From the NCBI GenBank assembly GCA_021818865.1, contig JAKASX010000005.1, positions 1 to 64,000 on the forward strand: a stretch of 64,000 nucleotides of DNA, read 5' to 3'. A program made the position numbers and the translations under genes. Of the stretch, positions 41,933 through 50,721 are shown one piece after another (position 1 is the stretch's first letter; each line of letters begins with the position of its first letter). The notes below the pieces were generated by a model, which was not told where the DNA came from, made no database searches, and saw only the letters and a list, made by a program, of their open reading frames with translations. This DNA is from Acidobacteriota bacterium (GTDB lineage Bacteria > Acidobacteriota > Terriglobia > Acidiferrales > UBA7541).

Positions 41933-43960
41933 GTGAACACTCCGCGATGGTTTCCCTGTGTCGCGCTCGTCGCGATTTTGCCTCTTCTTTTTGGTTGTGC
42001 TGCTGCCTCAGGAAGTTCCTCTCAAAGCTCCGGAAATGGTTCCGGAAGCGCCGCAGGTTTCGCGATCACAACGAACTCACTTCCCGACGCCACGGTCGAT
42101 CAATCGTACTCCGATACGCTTCAAGCCTCCGGTGGCACCACGCCCTACACCTGGATCGCCAACAGCAGCCAACTCCCGGCTGGCATGAGTGTCTCGACGT
42201 CGGGCCAGCTCTCGGGCACGCCGACGCAGCAGGGAAGCTACTCCTTCCAGGTTCAGGTAACCGACGCCGCAAGCAATTCCACTTCGACGAATTTGAGCAT
42301 CAAGGTCACCGGCCCCGCCCCGGTCATTTCCAGTATCACGCCCAATACCGGCAGCGTCAGCGGGGGAACGCCCGTGACCATCAGCGGCAATAAATTGCAG
42401 TCCGGAGCAACCGTCACCTTCGGTGGTGTGCCCGGGACGTCGGCCAATGTGACGAGTTCCACACAAATGACCGCCGTTACGCCCGCTCATGCGGCCGGCT
42501 CGGTCGATGTGACGGTCACCAATCCGGGCGGCAAATTCGCGACCCTCGCGGGAGGATTTGGCTATCAAAATGCTGCTCCCACTCTATCGAGCGTCAGTCC
42601 GACCAGCGGACCCACAAGCGGGGGAACTGCGGTGAATATTACAGGCGCAAATTTCGTTTTGGGAGCGGTGGTGCTCTTTGGCAGCCTTCAGGCCACTTCC
42701 GTGACGGTGACGACTGCCACCCAGATTCAAGCCGTCAGTCCTGCCGAAAGCGCCGGCTCCGTCGACGTCGTCGTGAAAAATCCCGATGGCCAGACGGCCA
42801 CACTCTCCGGAGCCTTCAGCTACACTTCGGCCGCGACCGCGGCGCCCAGCATTTCTGCTCTCTCGCCGAATTCCGGTCCCGACGGCACGCAGACGCTGAT
42901 CAATGGCTCCGATTTCGCTTCGGGAGCCACGGTGAGTTTTGGGGGCACGCAAGCCTCTTCCGTTCAGTTCGTGAACACGAGTCAATTGTCGGTGGTCGTT
43001 CCCTCCCTCTCCACTGGCACTGTCGACGTAACGGTCAACGATCCTGGCGGGGCAACGGCCACGCTGGCTTCCGGCTTTACGGTCATCACGCCGCAGAGCC
43101 TGCTTTCCGGATGCACCGTCGGCACGAATAACGTCCCCTCCTGCTCAACACCCTCAGGATGGAGCCTAGTGACTGCGGATGGATTCGAAAGCGGGTCGAT
43201 CAATTCCCCCCTCGAGAATCTGGGTTACGGCACGAACAAAGTCGTCAGTACGGCCAACCCCCACACGGGGAAATATTCACTGCAATGCAATATCGCCAAC
43301 GACGGAGATGCTTGCGAGATAGACCTGAACAATGGGGCTGACGGAACCTTTTCGGACATCTACGTATCCTACTGGCGGTATATGGCTCCTTCCGCGCGCG
43401 GTGACCTTGAAATCTTCTTTGACCGCCTCTGGAGCCCGCAGAGCAGCAGCGGTACCAGCAGCCAGTCGATTGTCATGGACACACAAAACTATGGGGACAG
43501 TTACGGCGTGACTTCGATGACCGCGCAGAACATATCCACGGGGAGCTATACCTGGGCGGATCCAAACGGCACGGGAAATTGGAATCTTCCTTTGGGAACC
43601 TGGGAGCAGGTGGAGGTTTGGCAGCATCCCAATACCTGCACTGCAGGAACGCCGAACAAAGACGGCTTCTACCGGTTGTATGTCAACGGCAACCTCATCT
43701 CTTCGGATTCCAACATCCAATTAAACGGCTGCGTTTCGATGTCCAACGGGTGGCTGGAAATTGGCGGCGTCTACACGTTCATGTACTTCCAGAACAACAA
43801 TCAATGCGTGGACCGGCAGAACCATCCGTCCACGTCCGTCCAGGTTTCGTGCAACCTCGGAAGCACTTGTCCTCCGTACCAATCGGACGGTGCCACGCCC
43901 TGCATAAACTACGGCCCCTACAACGTATATCTCGACGATTTGGTCGTGATGAAGAAGTAG
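41933..43960 (+). CDS. Secreted lipoprotein with He_PIG and three IPT/TIG domains and a lectin-like C-terminus
   Basis: 675 residues from a GTG with GAGAGG upstream. The lipobox LLFGC (Cys22) and a Ser/Gly-rich spacer are followed by a putative Ig He_PIG domain (about 40-125: SLPDATVDQSYSDTLQASGG, then LPAGMSVS). Three IPT/TIG domains follow (about 129-212, 215-299, 303-385; each opening like ITPNTGSVSGGTPVTISG). The last 260 residues (GFESGSINSPLENLGYG, YLYVNGNLIS-type strands, YLDDLVVMKK) look like a concanavalin-type jelly-roll that could bind or cleave polysaccharide. It is probably anchored at the outer membrane and faces the matrix made by the neighbouring clusters. Confidence 0.8.
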   Translation: MNTPRWFPCVALVAILPLLFGCAAASGSSSQSSGNGSGSAAGFAITTNSLPDATVDQSYSDTLQASGGTTPYTWIANSSQLPAGMSVSTSGQLSGTPTQQGSYSFQVQVTDAASNSTSTNLSIKVTGPAPVISSITPNTGSVSGGTPVTISGNKLQSGATVTFGGVPGTSANVTSSTQMTAVTPAHAAGSVDVTVTNPGGKFATLAGGFGYQNAAPTLSSVSPTSGPTSGGTAVNITGANFVLGAVVLFGSLQATSVTVTTATQIQAVSPAESAGSVDVVVKNPDGQTATLSGAFSYTSAATAAPSISALSPNSGPDGTQTLINGSDFASGATVSFGGTQASSVQFVNTSQLSVVVPSLSTGTVDVTVNDPGGATATLASGFTVITPQSLLSGCTVGTNNVPSCSTPSGWSLVTADGFESGSINSPLENLGYGTNKVVSTANPHTGKYSLQCNIANDGDACEIDLNNGADGTFSDIYVSYWRYMAPSARGDLEIFFDRLWSPQSSSGTSSQSIVMDTQNYGDSYGVTSMTAQNISTGSYTWADPNGTGNWNLPLGTWEQVEVWQHPNTCTAGTPNKDGFYRLYVNGNLISSDSNIQLNGCVSMSNGWLEIGGVYTFMYFQNNNQCVDRQNHPSTSVQVSCNLGSTCPPYQSDGATPCINYGPYNVYLDDLVVMKK

Positions 43961-44037
43961 GCCCTGCGAAATCGCCGGGAAGGGCGAATCGCCGCTGGTC
44001 CGCTCGCCGTTCCGTACAAGAGGCGAGCCTGCGACTA

Positions 44038-45216
44038 TTACTCTTTCATGGACCTCGACCGTGTGGGTGGCGGGTCCATTTCGCGGGCGCTAAACTCTTC
44101 AAGGTGCCCTGCAATCCTGCTGGAGGCCTGGCCGTCGCCGAAAGGGTTCGCGTGGCGAGCGAAGCGGCGGTATGCGCATTGATCGTCTAGCAATCGAAGA
44201 ACCAAATCCTGGATCACGCGGTCGTTCGTACCGGTCAGGACGGCTACGCCCGCATCGATGGCTTCGGGTCGTTCGGTATTGTCCCGCATCACCAAGACCG
44301 GCCGTCCGAGGGAGGGCATTTCCTCCTGGATGCCGCCGGAATCGGTCAGAACTAGGTACGCTTGGCTCATCAACCATACAAAAGGCACATATTCCAACGG
44401 TTCAATCAGGTGAATGCGGGGAACGTCCCCGATAAGGCGCTTGACCGCCCCCCGGACATTGGGATTGGGATGAACCGGATAGACGATTTCGACATCTTCA
44501 CGGGCGAAGGCTAGGCGTCGCAAAGCTAGGCAAATTCGCTGAAGAGGCTGGCCAAAACTCTCGCGACGGTGAGCCGTAACGAGAATAACCTTGCGGCCAC
44601 CTTCGCCGATCGAATTCAGCGACGGTATCTTCGGTGGGCATCGGTCCACGTGGCGCTTGACTTCAAGGAAAGCGTCCACGACCGTATTGCCGGTGACGAA
44701 GACGCGGTCCGCACAGACTCCCTCCCGGAGCAGGTTGTCTCTCGCCCATGGAGTGGGCGCGAAATGTATGTCCGATAAATGCGTCGCTAGTCGCCGGTTG
44801 ATCTCTTCTGGGAACGGCGAATAACGGTCCTGAGTCCGCAAACCAGCTTCAACGTGGGCTACGGGAATTCGCTGGTAAAACGAGGCCAGAGCCGTCGCTA
44901 ATGTCGTCGTCGTGTCACCCTGAACGACCACCACATCCGGCTTGGTCTCCCGCAGCACGTCCGAGACACGCACCGTCAGATCGGCGGTCAGCCGGTCTAG
45001 CTTCTGATTCGGCTTCATCACGTTTAAATCGTGATGCACGGGGATACGAAACGCCCGGACCACCTGATCGAGCATTTGCCGATGTTGGGCCGTGGCGCAA
45101 ACCGTCACGCGGAACTTACCGCGCCGGCGCAGCAACTCGCGAATGACCGGCGCAAGCTTGATTGCCTCTGGGCGCGTGCCGAAAGCCACCAGCGCGTGGA
45201 TACGGTCATCCGCCAT
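44038..45216 (-). CDS. wecB: UDP-N-acetylglucosamine 2-epimerase (non-hydrolysing)
   Basis: 392 residues. FGTRPEAIKLAPVI, VVVQGDTTTTLATALASFY, HVEAGLRTQDRYSPFPEEIN and LTDSGGIQEE are hallmark WecB motifs. It interconverts UDP-GlcNAc and UDP-ManNAc, feeding ManNAc-type residues to the exopolysaccharide. The start overlaps the double glycosyltransferase gene by 11 bases. Last gene of the 20-kb operon; wecC is not present nearby, so the product may be used as UDP-ManNAc itself. Confidence 0.95.
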   Translation of the reverse strand: MADDRIHALVAFGTRPEAIKLAPVIRELLRRRGKFRVTVCATAQHRQMLDQVVRAFRIPVHHDLNVMKPNQKLDRLTADLTVRVSDVLRETKPDVVVVQGDTTTTLATALASFYQRIPVAHVEAGLRTQDRYSPFPEEINRRLATHLSDIHFAPTPWARDNLLREGVCADRVFVTGNTVVDAFLEVKRHVDRCPPKIPSLNSIGEGGRKVILVTAHRRESFGQPLQRICLALRRLAFAREDVEIVYPVHPNPNVRGAVKRLIGDVPRIHLIEPLEYVPFVWLMSQAYLVLTDSGGIQEEMPSLGRPVLVMRDNTERPEAIDAGVAVLTGTNDRVIQDLVLRLLDDQCAYRRFARHANPFGDGQASSRIAGHLEEFSAREMDPPPTRSRSMKE

Positions 45217-47752
45217 GGTTCTTCACCTGATGGGAGGTCTTTGAGGATGCGAGCCGCCTCGCCACATTTCGCTCGGACACCAGGCGCACTAGGCAGCCCA
45301 GCGCCGTGTCGAAGTCGAACGCCCAGTTGTACTTTTCTTCCACCGCCCTCCGCCCACGTCGACCCATTTGCTCGCGCTCGGTCGCCGAATTCCTCAGTCG
45401 AAGAATCAGCCCGGCCACATCCTCGTCGGTGCTCGCTTCGGGAATGCAGATTCCGCAGCCAACCTCCTCTAGGATCCTCCTGGTCGGCGCCATATCGCTC
45501 GAAAGGATCGGCAGGCCCGCCGCCATGTAGTGGAAGATCTTGTTCGAAATCGTTGTATTGGTGCACGAGTTCACCGGGTAGGCGATGATGCCGACGTCTC
45601 CTTGGCGAAGCCATGCGGGAATCCGCTCGGGCGGAATGATCCCGTCAAGCCGCACATGACCCTCGATTCCCAGTTCACGCAGCCTCGGCACCAGATGATC
45701 CCCCCCCCCACCGAGGATCAGTCTTACACTTTGATCACTAGCCAAGACTCGCGGAAGCGCCTCTACGATGCGCTCTACCGACCCCACTCCGGGCGCAAAC
45801 AGGCCTAGATAAATGAGGTTGAAACCGTCGCGTCCCGGTCCGGCGCCACACCCCTGCTCCGCGGGCCAATCTTCCAGACTGGGCGTGTGGCAAACTACGC
45901 TGACCCGGCCACGCGCCCTTGGCTTTTCTGGAAGGCCCGCCAGTCGCTCTTCGACCACCACCCACGTTTGGTCCGCCAGCCGCACGGAGAGGTTCTCCAA
46001 AAACCCGATCAGATGGCTGTTCCGCATGACGTAATGGCGGAACTTCGTCTTCGGGTACAACCTCACCGCCTCCCGATTGTTCTCCTGCAGATCGACCACC
46101 GCCGGCACGCCGAGCCAGCGAGACGCGGCGATCATGGGAAGCGCCAGCCGAAGATTGCTGGAGATGAGAACGTCGAGATGTTCTTTACGCGCCATCGCTT
46201 TGATCCAAAATGCCCATAGCGGGTTGAAGGGAAGCGGCGCGGACAGCCACCGCGGGAGTTTTCGCCCGCCGAACCAGCCGAAGCGATAAACGCGGCCGTA
46301 GGGAATCTCCTCCACCTGAGGCCCGATCCCCGAATTCGGACAGGCGTAGACCACACGGTGGCCCAACCGGTGCAAGGATTGGCCGATTCTTGTGGGCCGA
46401 ACTTCACCCAAGTGGGGATAATCAATGTCAACGGCGAACCCCACCCTCATCATCGCCACGTTGTCTCCCGGGCGCGCCCGCTCGGCCAGCTGATCTGCCA
46501 TACTCTCCCGCGAAAGAGCGGATCGCCAACAGGCGGAGGTAGGCAACTTCTGACGACCGCACTCGCCGTCGGCCATCCCGCGATAAAGGCCAGAGATTTC
46601 TCTGGCGGACCCGTTCACCGAAAATTTCTCTCGCACAAGTCGCAACCCCGCGAGGCGCAGGCGATCGCGCTGCCGTTCGGCCAGCAAGAGCTCCAGGCAA
46701 GCGCGCGCCAATCCGCCCGGCTCCCCCGAATCCATTAGTACCCCCGTCACTCCGTCCTCAATCACTTCCTGAATGCCGCCAACCCTGCGAGCAACCACCG
46801 GTACGCCCAGAAACAGTGCCTCAAGCACGGATCTCGGCAATCCTTCGTGGTCGGAGCAAAGGACGAACAGGTCGAACGCGCGCATCACCTCGTAAACGCG
46901 CGGGCGATAACCAAGAAACTGCACTTTATCTTCGAGGTCTAGTTCGCGCGTGAGCGCGAGCAGCCGCTCCTCTTCGGGCCCGGCGCCGGCGATGACAAAG
47001 CGAACCTCCGAATCTGCGATCGCCATCTGTTTCGCGGTGCGAAGGAAGATGTCGAGCCGCTTGACCGGCGCCAGCCTGCCCGCGTAGCCCACCACCTTCG
47101 CCTGTGGAGGGATGCCAAGCCGGCGCTTCGCTTCGCCTTGCGTCAATTCCGAATACACCTCTTCGGTGTCGATCCCGGTCGGGATGGTGACCACTCTCTC
47201 GGCCGGGAATTGCCGCACCAGCTGATTCCTCATCTCCTCGGTCAGGCTGACCACGCGCTCGGCGGAATAGCGCATCACCACCCGATCCAGGCAGGCGATC
47301 GCACTGTGTTTGATCCCTCGCCATCCCCGAAATGGCTCGGGAGCGCCATGCCGCGTGCACACCAGGTGCGGAACGCCGCAGCGTCGCGCAAGCAGCGCCG
47401 CGAGTAGATTTTCCTTGTAACGGTGCGAATGAAGAATCTGCGCCGGATGCGACCGCAAATAGCGAGCCGATTCCCGAAAAATCCCCGCAAAACCGTGGCT
47501 CGATTCCGGAATCACCTTCACCTCGATCCCGTATCCGCGCAGCCGCCGCGACATTTCCCCTTCGTTCATCAGGATCGCGCTCAGCCGCAACCCGGGATTT
47601 CTCGCCAGCGCGCGGAGCAGCGCCGTCGTGTTCACTTCCGCTCCCGCCCACAAATCTCCCGAATCGATGTGGCAAACCGCGAGCGGCTTTGCCGCTTGCT
47701 CTTTCAAGACCGCCGACGCGCCGCGCGTCAATTCCGCTCGGTCGGTTGCCAT
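45206..47752 (-). CDS. Fusion of two GT4-type glycosyltransferases in one frame
   Basis: 848 residues from ATG 47752 (25-base overlap with the upstream GT2). Module 1 (about 23-395) is a complete GT4: HIDSGDLWAGAEVNTTALLR, VGYAGRLAPVKRLDIFLRTA and CSDHEGLPRSVLEALFLGVP (EX7E). After a 40-residue linker without structure, module 2 (from Met435, codon at 46450) is a second GT-B enzyme: GFAVDIDYPHLGEVRPTRIG, LIYLGLFAPGVGSVERIVEA and CTNTTISNKIFHYMAAGLPI. There is no stop or frameshift between them. Either one bifunctional protein adds two sugars in succession, or the stop between two genes was lost. Second-module translation from its own ATG is possible. Confidence 0.85.
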   Translation of the reverse strand: MATDRAELTRGASAVLKEQAAKPLAVCHIDSGDLWAGAEVNTTALLRALARNPGLRLSAILMNEGEMSRRLRGYGIEVKVIPESSHGFAGIFRESARYLRSHPAQILHSHRYKENLLAALLARRCGVPHLVCTRHGAPEPFRGWRGIKHSAIACLDRVVMRYSAERVVSLTEEMRNQLVRQFPAERVVTIPTGIDTEEVYSELTQGEAKRRLGIPPQAKVVGYAGRLAPVKRLDIFLRTAKQMAIADSEVRFVIAGAGPEEERLLALTRELDLEDKVQFLGYRPRVYEVMRAFDLFVLCSDHEGLPRSVLEALFLGVPVVARRVGGIQEVIEDGVTGVLMDSGEPGGLARACLELLLAERQRDRLRLAGLRLVREKFSVNGSAREISGLYRGMADGECGRQKLPTSACWRSALSRESMADQLAERARPGDNVAMMRVGFAVDIDYPHLGEVRPTRIGQSLHRLGHRVVYACPNSGIGPQVEEIPYGRVYRFGWFGGRKLPRWLSAPLPFNPLWAFWIKAMARKEHLDVLISSNLRLALPMIAASRWLGVPAVVDLQENNREAVRLYPKTKFRHYVMRNSHLIGFLENLSVRLADQTWVVVEERLAGLPEKPRARGRVSVVCHTPSLEDWPAEQGCGAGPGRDGFNLIYLGLFAPGVGSVERIVEALPRVLASDQSVRLILGGGGDHLVPRLRELGIEGHVRLDGIIPPERIPAWLRQGDVGIIAYPVNSCTNTTISNKIFHYMAAGLPILSSDMAPTRRILEEVGCGICIPEASTDEDVAGLILRLRNSATEREQMGRRGRRAVEEKYNWAFDFDTALGCLVRLVSERNVARRLASSKTSHQVKNHGG

Positions 47753-48855
47753 GTCACGAACCTTTCTCCCGCCAGGTACGAAAACCACGCCAGCACCGTG
47801 GCTGCGTTCACCAGCAGGAAATATCCGGCCATTCGGATCGGCTTCCACCGCCGGGCGCGCCCAGTGGCCAGCGCCAGCGCTCCCGCACCGTAAAGTGATG
47901 CCTGCAAAACGAACGCCGCCGCGTAGAAAACGCCGCTTCGCGCCAGGAACGCGCTCGCCGTGAAGAGCCCCAGAAAGGCGAACGGCGTGAGCCAGCGAAA
48001 CAATTTATGGCTCACGAGCTGCCACGAGAAAAATCGGTACGCCCGCGGATTCAGCAAGTACAGGTGGTTGAAGAACACGTGCAGCCCGTTGACGATCGTG
48101 CGGATTTTCCGTGCCAGTTCGGCGCTTTCCGTCCCCGCCGCGTCGAATCGCCCCACCGACTCGGGATCCACCACCGATCGCATTCCCATCGTCACCGCGT
48201 TTAGCGGTACGAAAAAATCGCTCGTCTGGTCCGTGTGCCACACGTCGCAAGCGGCTCGCCGCGCCGCAAAAAAGGAACCGCTCGCGCTCACCACCGAATT
48301 CACGCGCGATTCCATCCGGCGCAGCCGCATTTCCAGGTTCACGTACGATCGTTCGGCTTTGCCCTCGCCGCCGGCCACATCGTCCTCGCTGCTCACCGAT
48401 CCCACCGCCGGATCGGCGAAATTTGCCAGGATCCGCCGCAATCCATCGGGCTCCAGCCGCGTCCCCACGTCGGTGAAGACGATTACCTCGCCGCGCGACG
48501 CTTGCAAAGCGAGCATCTGCGCATGCTGCTTTCCCCGACGCTCGCCCGATTCCACCACCCTCACCCCTCGCTCTTCGAACGAGCGCGCGATTTCCATCGT
48601 CCGGTCGCTCGATCCATCGGAAGCGAAGATAATTTCCATCTTCTCCCGTGGATAATCGAGTGCGAGGCAATTCAGGATCTTGCCGCCGATTTGCCGTTCT
48701 TCGTTGTGCGCGGCGATCACCAGCGAAACGCTCGGCTCGATCGCCTGCCGCCGGTGCGGCCGTCCGCGCAGCCGCGCCAACACGAAGAGCAGCGCCGGAT
48801 AGCCCGCGAAAACGTAGGCCAGAAAAATCGCCGATGCCCAGAACAGATACGCCAT
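47728..48855 (-). CDS. Membrane family 2 glycosyltransferase
   Basis: 375 residues. An N-terminal transmembrane helix (LFWASAIFLAYVFAGYPALL), a GT-A domain with VSLVIAAHNEERQIGGKILN, IIFASDGSSDRT and EVIVFTDVGTRLEPDGL (DxG in place of DxD), and three or four C-terminal helices (LFRWLTPFAFLGLFTASAFL, AAAFVLQASLYGAGALAL). This is the processive-type topology shared with cellulose/hyaluronan synthase relatives, though the QxxRW motif is not obvious. It is coupled to the upstream GT4 gene (1-base gap) and overlaps the fusion gene. Confidence 0.85.
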   Translation of the reverse strand: MAYLFWASAIFLAYVFAGYPALLFVLARLRGRPHRRQAIEPSVSLVIAAHNEERQIGGKILNCLALDYPREKMEIIFASDGSSDRTMEIARSFEERGVRVVESGERRGKQHAQMLALQASRGEVIVFTDVGTRLEPDGLRRILANFADPAVGSVSSEDDVAGGEGKAERSYVNLEMRLRRMESRVNSVVSASGSFFAARRAACDVWHTDQTSDFFVPLNAVTMGMRSVVDPESVGRFDAAGTESAELARKIRTIVNGLHVFFNHLYLLNPRAYRFFSWQLVSHKLFRWLTPFAFLGLFTASAFLARSGVFYAAAFVLQASLYGAGALALATGRARRWKPIRMAGYFLLVNAATVLAWFSYLAGERFVTWQPTERN

Positions 48856-48856
48856 C

Positions 48857-49978
48857 TCAAGCCGCTTCCTTCAACACTCGCTCGTAAAGCGATTCATAAC
48901 GCCCGATCATCGTCTCCACGCTGAAATCGAGCGCTGCTTTTTCCCGGGCCGCGCGGCCCATCGCGCCCGCTCGCTCGGGATCGGCCAGCAAATCGCAGAT
49001 TCCTTTCGCCAGCGCGTCCGCATCCCGCGCCGGCACCAGCAGTCCCGTCCGCGGATGCTCCACGATTTCCTCCGGCCCGCCCGACCGCGTGGCGACCACC
49101 GGTTTCCCCGCCGCCATCGCTTCCACCGTCGCCAGCGAAAAACCCTCCTGAATCGAAGACAACACGAAAAGATCGAGTTCGCTCAGAATCTCCGGAACGT
49201 CCCGCCGAAACCCCAGAAACAGAAACCGGTCCTCGAGCGAAAGCCGCCGAGCCCGTGCGCGCAAATCCTCCAGCCCGCCGTCCTTCGCTTCTCCGATCAC
49301 CAGAAACACCGCCTCCGGCACTCGCCGCGCCACCTCCGAAGCCGCTTCCAAGAAATACTCGTAGCCCTTCGCCGCGCGCACGTTGGCCACCATGCCGACG
49401 AGTTTCGTATCCCCGTTTCGGCCAATCTCGCGGTGCAGCCGCCCGCTCGGCGGCTGCGCGAATCGCGCGATGTCGATCCCGTTGTAAATCTGCACCAGCC
49501 GGCGATCAGAAAATCCCAGTTCCCGCATCGCCTCTTCGAGACGCCCGGAAACGACGACCACCGCCGAAGCGAATCGCCCCACGAACCACAGCTTCGTCCT
49601 AGCGCGCATGGTCAGCGACCCGCGCGCCGGAGGCAATCCGTGATACGTGGCGATCGTCGGCCTGCGGGTCAGGAGGCCGGCAACGCACCCGTAAAAATTC
49701 TGGTCTGGCAAGTGCGAATGGATCAGGTCAACGTTTTCCCGCCGGACCAGGCGCCGCATCTCAGCAAGAAGCGTCGGATCGTGCCACGACTTCGATTTCG
49801 CGATGTGAACGGGAACGCCACGGCCCTCGATCGTCTCTGAAAGCCATCCCCGCCGCGGAAGCAGCACCACCGCCCGGTATCGCTCGGGATCGAGCCGCGA
49901 AGCCAGCGTCAGCAGCACCGTTTCCGCGCCGCCCGGCCCGCCAGTCTCGATCGTAAGCAGGATCGTCCGCCGCTTCAT
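48857..49978 (-). CDS. Family 4 glycosyltransferase
   Basis: 373 residues. LLTIETGGPGGAETVLLTLA is the loop of the acceptor domain; VGMVANVRAAKGYEYFLEAA, FLVIGEAKDGGLEDLRARAR and LSSIQEGFSLATVEAMAAGK (EX7E) form the donor domain. The start at 49978 shares ATGA with the PHP gene; an upstream ATG at 50362 would read through that gene in another frame. A retaining transferase with unknown donor. Confidence 0.9.
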   Translation of the reverse strand: MKRRTILLTIETGGPGGAETVLLTLASRLDPERYRAVVLLPRRGWLSETIEGRGVPVHIAKSKSWHDPTLLAEMRRLVRRENVDLIHSHLPDQNFYGCVAGLLTRRPTIATYHGLPPARGSLTMRARTKLWFVGRFASAVVVVSGRLEEAMRELGFSDRRLVQIYNGIDIARFAQPPSGRLHREIGRNGDTKLVGMVANVRAAKGYEYFLEAASEVARRVPEAVFLVIGEAKDGGLEDLRARARRLSLEDRFLFLGFRRDVPEILSELDLFVLSSIQEGFSLATVEAMAAGKPVVATRSGGPEEIVEHPRTGLLVPARDADALAKGICDLLADPERAGAMGRAAREKAALDFSVETMIGRYESLYERVLKEAA

Positions 49979-50721
49979 CCGAACCACCCCCACGCCGCCG
50001 CCCGCGCCCGCCGCGCCTGGCGCAACGGCTCGCTCATCATCCGCAGCAGCGCCGCTCGACCCGGCGAAACTCGTCCTGCGGGATCCGCGCGAAAGAACAG
50101 GCTCCGGATTTCGTAGCGTCCCTGGCGCAGGCTCGCGAGGATCGCTTCTCGCGAAAGCGTCGCCGCGTCCACTTCGACAGCCGCGTCGTAGAACGATTCC
50201 CGCCGGTGAAGGTCGTGTCCCGCCACGCCCAGCAGCCGCGGGTTCACTCTCCTCCATCCGGCAAACCGGCCGAGCGCCGCGGCCGGCGGCAGAAATTTGC
50301 CGTCGTAGCCGACGTTCCAGATTTCCACCGCGTCGATTTCGCGCAGAATTTCCGCCGCGCATTTCCAGCCGATCCGCCGCGGATGCGCCAGCACCGCCAG
50401 ACCCTCCTCCGCGTGAATGTGGCCGATCACCGCCAGCAGGTTTGTCTGTGGGAAAAGCCGAGTGACGCCCAATCCGAGCAGATGTAGCCCGGGATCGGCC
50501 GAAAACTCCAACCCGGGAATCACGCGAAACCCTTCATCTGAATTTGCCTGGCTCTGCGTCTCCAGCCGCTCCACTCCCGCCTCGTCCAAATCCTCCGCGT
50601 GCTCGGTGAGCGCGATGAATTGATAGCCATGGCCGCGGTACCAGCGGCGAAGCTCGGCGATCGTCATCGTGCCGTCGCCCGAAAGCGATGAATGCACGTG
50701 CAACGCGCCCTTAATTCGCAT
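49975..50721 (-). CDS. PHP-domain phosphoesterase
   Basis: 248 residues. HVHSSLSGDGTM (His8, His10), LTEHAEDLD, VIPGLEFSADPGLHLLGLG, LAHPRR and GVAGHDLHRR supply the metal-binding set of a PHP domain, probably trinuclear. Such domains hydrolyse phosphoesters; CpsB-type members dephosphorylate tyrosine kinases of capsule systems, but this one lacks other CpsB hallmarks. It follows an ATP-grasp gene (11-base overlap) and precedes a GT4 gene. Substrate unknown. Confidence 0.85.
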   Translation of the reverse strand: MRIKGALHVHSSLSGDGTMTIAELRRWYRGHGYQFIALTEHAEDLDEAGVERLETQSQANSDEGFRVIPGLEFSADPGLHLLGLGVTRLFPQTNLLAVIGHIHAEEGLAVLAHPRRIGWKCAAEILREIDAVEIWNVGYDGKFLPPAAALGRFAGWRRVNPRLLGVAGHDLHRRESFYDAAVEVDAATLSREAILASLRQGRYEIRSLFFRADPAGRVSPGRAALLRMMSEPLRQARRARAAAWGWFG

